NCBI GenBank assembly: GCA_963701735.1
Contig: CAVPBI010000026.1
Span: 248,001-312,000, forward strand
Reading direction: 5' to 3'
Source of the DNA: CAWABB01 sp963701735
GTDB lineage: Bacteria > Bacteroidota > Ignavibacteria > UBA10030 > UBA6906
Length of the DNA stretch: 64,000 bases
Positions within the stretch are counted from its first letter, which is position 1, and every line of letters starts with the position of its first letter. The position numbers were made by a program, and so were the translations under genes. Of the stretch, positions 33,965-42,374 are shown piece by piece. The notes beneath the pieces were generated by a model. That model was not told where the DNA came from. It saw nothing but the letters and a program-made list of their open reading frames with translations, and did not search any database.

Positions 33965-35503
33965 TTACCTCTTGATAGGGCACGCCTCAAAGATATGAAA
34001 CCCGTACCCCACCAGGTCAAAATACATCCCTCTCGTCATCAAACCGTGCTTGTCCCTGACGTACTGGGCCTCGCTGACCAGATCTCTGAAATCGCAGGCC
34101 TGACAGTCAAGATCGCTGCCCGGGACCTCCACATAGGCCTGGCCGGAATGAGGAGCGTAATTAATGACAACAAGCCTCCTGCCTACCCCGTCGAGCTGCC
34201 ACCAGAAGGCCATGAAATTTTGCCATGTCGAATTGTCATGCCAGCCTGGTCGCACATTCAGCAGCGTCCAGGCCCCTCTCCTGAAGACTGGATCCTTGAT
34301 GATCTGAAGCAGCCTGCTGTAAAATTTGTAGATGCCTTCGGCTTTCGGCTCGGCGGGCCTCCGAACCAGCTGGACCGGAACCTTGATCTGTCTCCCTTCG
34401 AGCTGGCCGTCGTGGAGAAGGAGCATGCCCGGGATAGTGGCGGTCACCACGGCCGCAGCGAGGTGCCAGCCCTCCGAGGGGAATGCCTTTGCAGCTCGAT
34501 GCTCGTCATGGTTCTCGATGAAACGGAGGCTTTTCGACTGGAACGTCGATTCTGCCCTCAGGTGTTCGCGGGACGCCCAGGCCCCCTCCCTCAGGAGTCG
34601 ATCGTACAGCTTCTTGTCGTAGGTGTAGTGGAACCCAAGCTGCTGGAGCTCCCATTCCAGATTCCAGTACGCCTCCGCGATGAAGAGGAAGTCCGGGTAA
34701 TCGGACATCACGGCGCTGATCGCATCCTTCCAGAATTCCCCGGCTGGCTCTTCGGCTCCGGCCGGCAGCGCACGCTCCCCCCAGGTCTTCTGAAAGACGC
34801 TGCGGAGCACCAGCATGGCCATGTCGCACCTCACCCCGTCGCACTCGCCGGCAATCTCCCTGAGGGTCTCGATGAGGGCTGCACGCAGAACCGGGTGACG
34901 GTGGTTCAGCTGCGCGGTGTCCGTCCACCCGGGAAACTGCGGATCGCGTCCGTTCGCGAGCACAAGCGATTTCTTTCCTGCCGTGACGCTGAAGTAGTTC
35001 CCGGGCTCGATCGCGAGGTCAGCCTGCGTCCCTCCGACATAGTACTCGGGGTGGGTCGTGACCCACGGGCAGTCGAGCGCTGTATGGTTCGGGACAAAAT
35101 CCAGGATGAGGCCGAGGCCCCTGCTGGCCAGGCGCGCGCGGAGCTTCCTCAGACCCGCGAGTCCGCCCATGGAGCGCGGCACCTTGTACTCCTTCACGGA
35201 GTACGGCGAGGGCCCGACATCCGCAGGCGTGAGATCGGGCAGGACTTTTCGGATATCCTCCCGCAGGCCTGGATGGTTGCGGGCAACCTCCTCCCCCGCC
35301 TTGCCTGAGTTCCACACACCCATCATCCAGATGGCGTCAAAGCCCAGCCCCGCCCATTCGTCCAGGACAGCGTCGGGAATCGTTGTCAGCGTCGTCGCTT
35401 TGCCCTGCGCGGCCGACAGCTCCTGCAGCAGGATGCGCGTATTCACTTCATACACCACCGGGTGGCGGGTCGTATGAAGTCGAGATGGCTCTCGAGTGAT
35501 CAT
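33965..35503 (-). CDS. GH13-family alpha-amylase-like glycosidase
   Basis: Cytoplasmic (no signal peptide) (beta/alpha)8-barrel enzyme acting on alpha-glucans or related sugars. The 512 residues show the four GH13 regions: DFVPNH, GVRCDMAM (nucleophile Asp), FIAEAYW (acid/base Glu) and FIENHDE (transition-state Asp). The N-terminus VVYEVNTRILLQEL and WAGLGFDAIWMMGVWNSG resembles uncharacterised GH13 proteins related to sucrose phosphorylase or glucosyltransferase subfamilies. Exact activity cannot be assigned. It overlaps rsmI by 4 bp, in the rsmI-nadE transcript. Confidence 0.85.
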   Translation of the reverse strand: MITREPSRLHTTRHPVVYEVNTRILLQELSAAQGKATTLTTIPDAVLDEWAGLGFDAIWMMGVWNSGKAGEEVARNHPGLREDIRKVLPDLTPADVGPSPYSVKEYKVPRSMGGLAGLRKLRARLASRGLGLILDFVPNHTALDCPWVTTHPEYYVGGTQADLAIEPGNYFSVTAGKKSLVLANGRDPQFPGWTDTAQLNHRHPVLRAALIETLREIAGECDGVRCDMAMLVLRSVFQKTWGERALPAGAEEPAGEFWKDAISAVMSDYPDFLFIAEAYWNLEWELQQLGFHYTYDKKLYDRLLREGAWASREHLRAESTFQSKSLRFIENHDEHRAAKAFPSEGWHLAAAVVTATIPGMLLLHDGQLEGRQIKVPVQLVRRPAEPKAEGIYKFYSRLLQIIKDPVFRRGAWTLLNVRPGWHDNSTWQNFMAFWWQLDGVGRRLVVINYAPHSGQAYVEVPGSDLDCQACDFRDLVSEAQYVRDKHGLMTRGMYFDLVGYGFHIFEACPIKR

Positions 35504-36249
35504 GATTCGTCTCCAGTCTGATCGTCGCTTTCAGTCGTGGCGTGCCGGCCGGCCGCATGGCGGTACCCGGTACCCGCAACCACGACAACATATTCGCCGC
35601 GGGGCTCCCGCCGTTCGAGGTGTTGCAGCACATGGGACAGCGGCCCGCGGATGATTTCTTCGAACTTCTTTGTCAGCTCACGCGCAACCGCCGCGGGTCT
35701 GTCGCCGAACCGCTCGTACAGGTCGCGCACCGTCCGCACCACGCGATGCGGCGATTCGTACAGCACGATCGTCCGGGCCTCTTCGGCAAGCGCGTTGAGA
35801 CGCGTGGAGCGCCCTTTCTTCACGGGAAGAAACCCCTCAAACGCGAACCGGTCCATCGGAAGTCCGCTCGACACGAGCGCCGCAAGAAGCGCGCTCGCGC
35901 CCGGGACCGGGATCACGCGCATGCCGTGCGCCACCGCCTCGGCGATCACCGCATGGGCGGGATCCGAGACGCCCGGAGTCCCCGCATCGGTCACAACCGC
36001 GACAGATTTCCCCTCGCGAAGGTGGCGGATCAGCTCTCGCGCACGGCGGTCTTCGTTGTGGCTGTGGTAGCTGATCAGCGGTGTGCGGATGCCGAGGTGA
36101 TCGAGCAGGATCCGGCTGGTCCGCGTGTCCTCCGCGGCGATCAGGTCCACGCCGGCGAGGACGTGCGCTGCCCGGTGGGTGATGTCACCCAGGTTCCCGA
36201 TCGGCGTGCTCACCACGTAGAGCGCGCCGCCTTCGATTGTCTCGGTCAT
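35500..36249 (-). CDS. rsmI: 16S rRNA (cytidine1402-2'-O)-methyltransferase
   Basis: SAM-dependent methyltransferase that modifies C1402 of 16S rRNA in the ribosomal decoding centre. The 249 residues carry the tetrapyrrole-methylase fold: GALYVVSTPIGNLGDITHRA at the N-terminus, AAEDTRTSRILLDHLGI, VTDAGTPGVSDPAHAVI, IPVPGASALLAALVSSGLPMDRFAFEGFLPVKKGRS, and REPRGEYVVVVAG near the end. All are diagnostic of RsmI. It overlaps nadE upstream and the GH13 gene downstream by 4 bp. Confidence 0.97.
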   Translation of the reverse strand: MTETIEGGALYVVSTPIGNLGDITHRAAHVLAGVDLIAAEDTRTSRILLDHLGIRTPLISYHSHNEDRRARELIRHLREGKSVAVVTDAGTPGVSDPAHAVIAEAVAHGMRVIPVPGASALLAALVSSGLPMDRFAFEGFLPVKKGRSTRLNALAEEARTIVLYESPHRVVRTVRDLYERFGDRPAAVARELTKKFEEIIRGPLSHVLQHLERREPRGEYVVVVAGTGYRHAAGRHATTESDDQTGDES

Positions 36250-37088
36250 GTTCCCCAGTCACGGGGATAACGGAAGTCGATGTTCACCGTCCGGTGCGAC
36301 ACCTTGGCGATGACAGGCAGCCGGCGCTTGAACTGGCTCGTGCGGATCTTCCTGCGCACCGTACGGATCAGCGTGTGGTCAAATCCGAGCGCCTCCAGCT
36401 CCGCGTCGGTCCGCCGCTCGTCCACCATCTGGAACAACAGCTGATCCACCGACGCGTACGTCATGCCCATTTCGCCCTCGTCGGTCTGGCCTTCCCAGAG
36501 ATCGGCCGACGGCGGCTTCTCGACGATCCTCTTCGGAACGCCGAGGGCCGAAGCGAGGCGCCACACCTGCGTCTTGTACAGATCGCCCAGGGGGTTTACC
36601 GCCGACGCCATGTCGCCATGGAGCGTTCCGTACCCCAGGAGGAGCTCGGTCTTGTTGCTGGTGCCGACGACGAGCGCCCGCTCCCGGGCGGAGATGTCGT
36701 ACAGAACGATCATTCTCTGACGGGCCATGATATTCCCGGCCCGGACCTTCCCGGGCGCCTCCCCCGGGGGGCGGTAGGCGTCAACCATCGGGGTAATATC
36801 CACAAGCTCGGACCGGATCCCGGTCTTCGCCACCACCTCCCGCGCATCCTCGAGGCTTGCCGGGCTGCTGGTCCTGTACGGCATGAACACCCCCAGGACG
36901 TTTTGCGGACCGAGGGCGCGTGCCGCCAGGAATGCCACCACGGCGGAGTCCACGCCGCCGGAAAGGCCCAGCACCGCGCGCTCGAAGCCTGCGCTCCGGA
37001 TTTCGTCCCGCAGGAACGCCTCGAGAAGGCGCGTCACGAGGCCCGCGTCCAGCGAGAGGTCATCCGAGTGTTGCGTTGTCGTTTCCAC
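36246..37088 (-). CDS. nadE: NAD synthase (ammonia-dependent type)
   Basis: Final step of NAD synthesis: amidation of deamido-NAD. The 280 residues contain the PP-loop LGLSGGVDSAVVAFLAARALG (about 42-62), GTSNKTELLLGYGTLHGDMASAVNPLGDLYKTQV and PPSADLWEGQTDEGEMGMTY. There is no N-terminal glutaminase domain, so ammonia is the expected nitrogen donor. It is the first gene of the nadE-rsmI-GH13 unit; the S8 protease gene diverges from it across an 83-bp gap. Confidence 0.96.
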   Translation of the reverse strand: METTTQHSDDLSLDAGLVTRLLEAFLRDEIRSAGFERAVLGLSGGVDSAVVAFLAARALGPQNVLGVFMPYRTSSPASLEDAREVVAKTGIRSELVDITPMVDAYRPPGEAPGKVRAGNIMARQRMIVLYDISARERALVVGTSNKTELLLGYGTLHGDMASAVNPLGDLYKTQVWRLASALGVPKRIVEKPPSADLWEGQTDEGEMGMTYASVDQLLFQMVDERRTDAELEALGFDHTLIRTVRRKIRTSQFKRRLPVIAKVSHRTVNIDFRYPRDWGT

Positions 37089-37124
37089 GGCCTAATCTAC
37101 CAATTTCCGCCCCCTGTTTCAACC

Positions 37125-37156
37125 TTGCGACTCGGCGCCATCTTTCCTATTTTTCG
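37125..37156 (+). promoter_or_regulatory. Bacteroidota-type promoter for the S8 protease
   Basis: TTG (37125-37127), 20-bp spacer and TATTTTTCG (37148-37156), followed by GGGAGG at 37161-37166 as ribosome-binding site for the ATG at 37172. Confidence 0.6.
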
Positions 37157-37171
37157 TTACGGGAGGATTCT

Positions 37172-38977
37172 ATGAGGGCAGTATTGATCGCAGCCGCGAT
37201 CGTGTTCGCTGCTGGAGTCTTGGAAGCATCGGAGGGGAAGATCGGTCCGCGGCTGCGCCATGTGCTGACCCGGGCCGATGGCTCGACCGAGCTCGCGGTC
37301 TGGGTATTTTTCACGGACAAGGCCGGGAGCGACCGGGCAGCGATTGCGCGGGCGGAACTGCTTGTGTCGGAGAAGTCACTCGCCCGGCGGGGCAAGCTTC
37401 TGCCGGCGGACGCGTTGGTCGACGCGACCGACGTGCCGGTACATGAAGCATACGTCGCCGGGGTCGCACGCCGCGTCGTCAGCCTGCGCCACCGGTCGAA
37501 GTGGTTCAACGCTGTCAGCGCCATCGTCCTCCCCCATCAGGTGGCGGAGGTAGCAGCCCTTCCCGGGGTCCGGGAGGTGGAACTGATGGCCCGCTTCAGG
37601 CGCGCGCCGAGCCTCCGATCGGACGAATCACCGGCCTCTCTGCCGCCGTCGCAGGGGAACCTGGCAAAACCACATACTCTGGACTACGGACCGTCCCTCG
37701 GCCAGGCACAGAAGATCAACGTCCCGCCGGTGCACGACCTGGGGTATTCCGGGTGGGGTGTCACGATCGCCGTCTTCGACAACGGCTTCCGGCTCCTTGG
37801 GCACGAAGCGCTGGCACATCTCAACATTATCGCGACATACGATTTCGTCGACAAGAAAATCGATGTTGCCCCGGTCAACCCTTCGCCCGGGTTCGGCGCA
37901 CATGGCATCAACTGCCTCTCCCTTCTGGCCGGCAACTCACCGGGGAACCTGATTGGCCCGGCGTTCGGCGCGAACTTCATCCTGATCCGTTCCGAGAACG
38001 ACAGCAGCGAGACCCCTGTCGAAGAGGACTACTGGGTTGCGGGCATTGAGTGGGCCGACAGCATCGGCGTGGATGTGACGAGCACGTCGCTGGGCTATCT
38101 CGACTACGACCTTCCGTACCAGAGCTGGACGTGGGAGGACATGGACGGTCAGACAACGGTCATCACGCGAGCAGCGGCGATGGCGGCATCCAAAGGCATC
38201 GTGGTTGTCAATTCAGCCGGGAACGGCGGAAACAACACATCACATAACACGCTCAACGCTCCGGCTGATGCGGACGGGATCCTCGCCGTGGGCTCTGTCT
38301 CCTCAAACGGCCTGCGTTCAGGATTCAGCTCCGTCGGGCCGACAACGGACGGACGCATCAAGCCTGATGTGATGGCGCAGGGATCGGGTGTCTACTATGC
38401 AAGCGCGTACACGCCGACAGCATTCGAGAACTTCAGCGCGGGCACATCGTTTGCGTGCCCACAGGTGGCAGGAGTCGCAGCACTTCTTCTCGAGGCACAC
38501 CCTTCAGCAACCCCGGCGCTCATCATCGACGCACTCCGCAAGACGGCGGACAATTTTGCGGCCCCCGACAACCTGGTCGGGTGGGGAACCATCAACGCGC
38601 AGGCAGCCCTGACGTACCTCGGTACATCGGACTCGGGAGGCAACCCGACGCTGCCACCTGCCTACGAACTCCAGCAGAACTACCCCAACCCGTTCAACCC
38701 ATCGACGACCATTGCATTCTCGCTGCCGGAACCCAGCACCGTCGCGATTCGGGTGTACGATGTGATGGGACAGAAGGTGCGGACGCTGTACGACGGCAGC
38801 CAGCGTCTCCCCGCTGGTTCATACGGAACGGGTGCAGGGCGGCCGGGGTTCCGCTGGTTTGGCGACGATGAGAACGGGATCGGCGTGGCAAGTGGCGTCT
38901 ATTTTGTTCGGATGGAAGCCCTGGGAATGTCGGGCAGATCCACCGTGCTCACCCGGAAGATGATGCTCCTACGCTAG
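37172..38977 (+). CDS. Secreted S8 (subtilisin-like) protease with C-terminal sorting domain
   Basis: Exported serine protease of 601 residues with a signal peptide (1-19). The catalytic Asp is at about 201 (TIAVFDNGF), His at about 243 (FGAHGINCLSLLAG) and Ser at about 425 (FSAGTSFACPQVAG); the oxyanion Asn lies in VVNSAGNGG. The C-terminal ~95 residues begin YELQQNYPNPFNPSTTI and continue TVAIRVYDVMGQKVRTL, a FlgD-like / type IX sorting domain common in Ignavibacteria and relatives. It is therefore probably exported across the outer membrane by a type IX-like system, whose genes are not in the window. A strong terminator follows. Confidence 0.95.
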   Translation: MRAVLIAAAIVFAAGVLEASEGKIGPRLRHVLTRADGSTELAVWVFFTDKAGSDRAAIARAELLVSEKSLARRGKLLPADALVDATDVPVHEAYVAGVARRVVSLRHRSKWFNAVSAIVLPHQVAEVAALPGVREVELMARFRRAPSLRSDESPASLPPSQGNLAKPHTLDYGPSLGQAQKINVPPVHDLGYSGWGVTIAVFDNGFRLLGHEALAHLNIIATYDFVDKKIDVAPVNPSPGFGAHGINCLSLLAGNSPGNLIGPAFGANFILIRSENDSSETPVEEDYWVAGIEWADSIGVDVTSTSLGYLDYDLPYQSWTWEDMDGQTTVITRAAAMAASKGIVVVNSAGNGGNNTSHNTLNAPADADGILAVGSVSSNGLRSGFSSVGPTTDGRIKPDVMAQGSGVYYASAYTPTAFENFSAGTSFACPQVAGVAALLLEAHPSATPALIIDALRKTADNFAAPDNLVGWGTINAQAALTYLGTSDSGGNPTLPPAYELQQNYPNPFNPSTTIAFSLPEPSTVAIRVYDVMGQKVRTLYDGSQRLPAGSYGTGAGRPGFRWFGDDENGIGVASGVYFVRMEALGMSGRSTVLTRKMMLLR

Positions 38978-39027
38978 GTCGCGCCCTCCCCAGACCGGGG
39001 AAGGCGACAGCAGAGGGCCAAAATTGT

Positions 39028-39070
39028 CAAGCCCCGGTCCCGCCTAAGCGGAACCGGGGCTTGCGTTTTC
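39028..39070 (+). terminator. Strong Rho-independent terminator after the S8 protease
   Basis: CAAGCCCCGGT (39028-39038) pairs perfectly with ACCGGGGCTTG (39053-39063), with inner CCGC/GCGG pairing, followed by CGTTTTCC. The reverse strand reads poorly into T-runs, so it serves mainly the plus-strand gene. Confidence 0.85.
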
Positions 39071-39120
39071 CTGGGGGTTTTGCCAGAGACCACAAACCAA
39101 ACCAGACCACACCGACCAGA

Positions 39121-39154
39121 CCACACGTGCGTCACCTAGGTGACGCACGTGTGG
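39121..39154. repeat. Perfect 34-bp palindrome, copy 1
   Basis: Uninterrupted self-complementary sequence of 34 bp centred on CCTAGG at 39135-39140, flanked by CCACACGT/ACGTGTGG arms. It shares the 18-bp core GCGTCACCTAGGTGACGC with copy 2, 136 bp away centre to centre. No other copy was seen in the window. Confidence 0.9.
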
Positions 39155-39259
39155 AGGGTGCGGGAGGCTCATGCAGGCTCCTCGGGGGGCTCCAGGGGAG
39201 CAGCTGGGCGTCATAACCGGGCACATGGCCCCTCAAGCTCCCCGGCAGCCCGTGGAGCC

Positions 39260-39287
39260 CGTGAGCGTCACCTAGGTGACGCTCACG
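39260..39287. repeat. Perfect 28-bp palindrome, copy 2
   Basis: Uninterrupted 28-bp palindrome with the same 18-bp core GCGTCACCTAGGTGACGC but different outer arms (CGTGA/TCACG). It ends 12 bp from the stop codon of the lat gene (minus strand). That the outer arms of each copy differ yet remain perfectly self-complementary argues for selection on pairing. Confidence 0.9.
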
Positions 39288-39299
39288 TTGGACGGGGGG

Positions 39300-40742
39300 T
39301 TACATCTCGCGGATCGAGTCGGCGAGGATCCTGATGCCGGCGTCGATCTCGGACTTCGTGATCGTCAACGGCGGACGGAACCGGATCGAGCTTTCGCCGC
39401 AGGGCAGGATGATGAGCCCCTTCGCCATCGCCTTCTGGCGGATCGTGGTCCGGGCCTCCGGGCTGAAGACGTCGAAGGCCGCAAAGAGCCCCTTTCCGCG
39501 GGGGTTGGAGACAACGCCCTCGAATTCCCCGGCCAGCCCGGCGAGCCGCATCAGGAGATGCTCCCCGACCACCCTCGCGTTTTCGACCAGGTTGTCTTCC
39601 TCGATGACCTTCAGGTACTGCGCCGAGCGGACCATGTCCACGAGGTTGCCGCCCCAGGTGGAGTTCAGGCGGCTGGAGACCGCAAAGACGTTCTCCTTCA
39701 CCTCTTCAATGCGCCGGCCCGACAGGAATCCGCACACCTGCATCTTCTTCCCGAACGAGATCATATCGGGCTCGACGTAGTGCTGATGCGCCCACATCTT
39801 TCCCGTCATGCCGATGCCGGTCTGGACCTCGTCCATGATGAGCATCGCCTCGTTCTCGTCGGCCAGCTGCCGCAGCGCGCGGAAGAACTCGGGACGGAAC
39901 TGGTTGTCCCCGCCCTCTCCCTGGATCGGCTCGATGATGATTGCCGCGATGTCGTCGTGGCGTTCATGGAACGCGGCCTTGATCTGATTGAGGGACATCT
40001 CCTCTTCGCGCTGGACCTGGGCGAGGCTCTCCCCGGTAAGCGGGAAGCGCATCGCCGGATTGTGCACGCGCGGCCAGTCGAATTTCGGGAAGAGATCGGT
40101 CTTCACCGGGTCCGTATTGGTCAGCGAGAGGGTGTACCCGGTCCTTCCGTGAAAGGATTGACGGAAGTGGATCACCTGCCGTCCCCGCTCTTCCTTGTAC
40201 CCTTTCGCAAAGTTCTTCCGGATCTTCCAGTCGAACGCCGCCTTCATCGCGTTCTCGTTCCCGAGCGCGCCGCCTTCGATGAAGAAGGCATGCGGCAGGT
40301 ACGACGGCATCGCAACGCGGGCGAACGTCTCGGCGAACTCAGCTTGCTCCTGAGTGTAGATATCGGAGAGCGACGGTTTGTTCACCGCGACGTAGGCGAG
40401 CTTCTCCAGGAACTCGGGGGTGGTGAGCTTCGGGTGGTTCATCCCGAGCGGCGAGGACGCCACGAACGTGAAGAAGTCCAGATAGCGCTTCCCGTCCTGC
40501 GCGTCCACGATATACGCGCCTTTGCTCTTCTTCAGGTCGATGACGATGTCGAACCCGTCCACGAGCATATGCTTGCGGAGGGTCGGGAGGACGAGCCGCG
40601 GGGCGATGAGCCGTGCGGCTGCAGCGATGCGCCGGGCGCGAACGGCGGCCGGACGCTTCTTCGCAGGTGAGGCTTTGCGGACGGGGCGGCGCGCCCCCTT
40701 CCGGGACGGCTTCGTGGCCGCCTTCGAGATACGTGGTGTCAT
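39300..40742 (-). CDS. lat: L-lysine 6-transaminase
   Basis: PLP enzyme moving the epsilon-amino group of lysine to 2-oxoglutarate, giving 2-aminoadipate 6-semialdehyde. The 480 residues closely follow the known Lat family: MLVDGFDIVIDLKKSKGAYIVDA, FFTFVASSPLGMNHP, FFIEGGALGNENAMKAAFDWK, FHGRTGYTLSLTNTDPVKTDLFPKFDWPR, EPIQGEGGDNQFRPEFF, DEVQTGIGMTG and FGKKMQVCGFLSGRR (PLP Lys at about 330). Residues 1-50 are an unusual Lys/Arg/Ala/Pro-rich extension not needed for the fold. The aldehyde dehydrogenase upstream on the same strand (122-bp gap) would oxidise the product. Confidence 0.95.
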   Translation of the reverse strand: MTPRISKAATKPSRKGARRPVRKASPAKKRPAAVRARRIAAAARLIAPRLVLPTLRKHMLVDGFDIVIDLKKSKGAYIVDAQDGKRYLDFFTFVASSPLGMNHPKLTTPEFLEKLAYVAVNKPSLSDIYTQEQAEFAETFARVAMPSYLPHAFFIEGGALGNENAMKAAFDWKIRKNFAKGYKEERGRQVIHFRQSFHGRTGYTLSLTNTDPVKTDLFPKFDWPRVHNPAMRFPLTGESLAQVQREEEMSLNQIKAAFHERHDDIAAIIIEPIQGEGGDNQFRPEFFRALRQLADENEAMLIMDEVQTGIGMTGKMWAHQHYVEPDMISFGKKMQVCGFLSGRRIEEVKENVFAVSSRLNSTWGGNLVDMVRSAQYLKVIEEDNLVENARVVGEHLLMRLAGLAGEFEGVVSNPRGKGLFAAFDVFSPEARTTIRQKAMAKGLIILPCGESSIRFRPPLTITKSEIDAGIRILADSIREM

Positions 40743-40863
40743 GGGAGTTCTCCTGTGTGCTGGTTACGGGTTATCGGTGATCCTGCGCCCGCACAGACTT
40801 AGAAGAACTCCTGGTGTTCGAAGAGAGAAACGATATAGATGCGATGGTTGGCCACCGGACGCC

Positions 40864-42354
40864 TCAGTCGTAGTTGTCGATCTGGGCCCGCTGGAGGCCG
40901 CCGCTGTAATCCACGTACACGGTTTTCCACTCGGAGAAGAAGTCGTACACGGTCCACCCTCCCTCGCGGTGGCCGTTGCCGGTCTGTTTCACGCCGCCGA
41001 ACGGCATGTGCGCTTCCGCGCCGATCGTCGGGGCGTTGATGTAGGTGATCCCCGCCTTGATGTCCCGGATCGCGGTGTACGCCGCATTCACGTTGTTCGT
41101 GTAGACCGACGACGAGAGCCCGTAGATCGTGCCGTTCAATACCCGGATCCCTTCTTCCAGGGACTTCACGCGGATGACCGACAGCACGGGGCCGAAGATC
41201 TCTTCCTGCGCGATGCGGAAGTCCGGCTTCACGCCGGTGAAGATCGTGGGCTTGTAGAACCACCCGTTCTTGAGCTTCGCGTCCTTCGGGATCTCGCCGC
41301 CTGCGGCGAGCGTCGCGCCCTCTTCCAGACCGATCTCGACATAACTCTGCACGGTCTTCTGCTGCCCCTCGTTCACGCACGGCCCGACATCCACGCCGGA
41401 CAGGAGTCCGTCGCCGAGCCTGAGCTTGCTGGTCCGCGCGACGAGCATGTCCATGAATCTGTCATGGATCCTGTCGTGGAGGATCAGGCGGCTGGTGGCC
41501 GTGCAGCGCTGGCCGGTCGTTCCGAACGCGCCCCAGAGGACGCCTTCCAGGGCGAGATCCAGGTTCGCGTCGTCCATCACCAGCTGCGCGTTCTTGCCGC
41601 CGAGCTCCAGCGAGACACGCTTCAGGGTCTGCGCCGCGACCTCGGAGATCTTCTTGCCGACCATGGTGGAGCCGGTAAAGCTCACCAGGTCCACGTCCGG
41701 GTGGCTGACAATGCCCATGCCGACCTCCCCGCCGCCACCGTGCACGAGGTTGACGACGCCAGACGGGACGCCGGCGTCCTGGAGGATCTTCACCAGGTTC
41801 GTCGCGGACCACGGCGTGTCGGAGGCAGGCTTGAAGACCACGGTGTTCCCGCACGCAAGTGCCGGGAAGATCTTCCAGGTCGGGATGGCCATCGGGAAGT
41901 TCCACGGCGTCACAATGCCCGCGACGCCGATCGGGACCCTCATCGCCATGTTGAACTTATTGGGAAGCTCGGAGGGGACGGTGTGTCCGAACAGCCGCCG
42001 GGTTTCGCTCGCCGCGTAGTATGCCGTGTCGATCCCCTCCTGCACGTCGCCCATGGTTTCCGCCAGCACCTTCCCCATCTCCATGGTCATGGCGCGCGCA
42101 AGCTCTTCCTTGCGCTCGACCATCAAGTCACCGACGCGCTTCAGGATGTCGCCGCGCTTCGGGGCGGGCAGGAGCCGCCAGGCATCGAACGCCCCCGCGG
42201 CAGCTTTCACGGCAGCATCGACATCCTCTTTGCCCGACTTCGGAAAGGTACCCAGCACTTTGTCCCAGTGGGCGGGATTTCTGTTCTCAAAGGTCCTCCC
42301 CGACGTGGCGTCAACCCACTTCCCGCCGATGAAATTCTTAAATGTCCGTGGCAT
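40864..42354 (-). CDS. Aldehyde dehydrogenase, probably 2-aminoadipate semialdehyde dehydrogenase
   Basis: NAD(P)-dependent aldehyde dehydrogenase of 496 residues. Seen: PIGVAGIVTPWNFPMAIPTWKIFPALACGN (cofactor region), FTGSTMVGK, the general-base Glu in VSLELGGKNAQLV (about 253) and the catalytic Cys in TTGQRCTATSR (about 284), then the C-terminal EEIFGPVLSVIRVKSLEEGI and PFGGVKQTGNGHREGG. Placed directly upstream of lat on the same strand, it most likely converts 2-aminoadipate semialdehyde (or its cyclic form piperideine-6-carboxylate) to 2-aminoadipate. The assignment rests on context; sequence alone gives only the ALDH family. Confidence 0.88.
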   Translation of the reverse strand: MPRTFKNFIGGKWVDATSGRTFENRNPAHWDKVLGTFPKSGKEDVDAAVKAAAGAFDAWRLLPAPKRGDILKRVGDLMVERKEELARAMTMEMGKVLAETMGDVQEGIDTAYYAASETRRLFGHTVPSELPNKFNMAMRVPIGVAGIVTPWNFPMAIPTWKIFPALACGNTVVFKPASDTPWSATNLVKILQDAGVPSGVVNLVHGGGGEVGMGIVSHPDVDLVSFTGSTMVGKKISEVAAQTLKRVSLELGGKNAQLVMDDANLDLALEGVLWGAFGTTGQRCTATSRLILHDRIHDRFMDMLVARTSKLRLGDGLLSGVDVGPCVNEGQQKTVQSYVEIGLEEGATLAAGGEIPKDAKLKNGWFYKPTIFTGVKPDFRIAQEEIFGPVLSVIRVKSLEEGIRVLNGTIYGLSSSVYTNNVNAAYTAIRDIKAGITYINAPTIGAEAHMPFGGVKQTGNGHREGGWTVYDFFSEWKTVYVDYSGGLQRAQIDNYD

Positions 42355-42374
42355 GGTCGTTCCCTGGTGGTGGA

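Larger units (their letters stand above)
38978..39299. other. 322-bp structured intergenic region between the S8 protease and lat
   Basis: No gene is seen. It holds a strong terminator (39028-39070), a 14-bp-period direct repeat (CCAGACCACAC at 39102 and 39116) and two perfect palindromes with a shared core (39121-39154 and 39260-39287). Between the palindromes lie nested inverted repeats: GGGCTCC (39187) with GGAGCCC (39254), and GGGGAGC (39195) with GCTCCCC (39237). The stretch from 39090 to 39287 could fold into a large cruciform or structured RNA. Confidence 0.7.
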
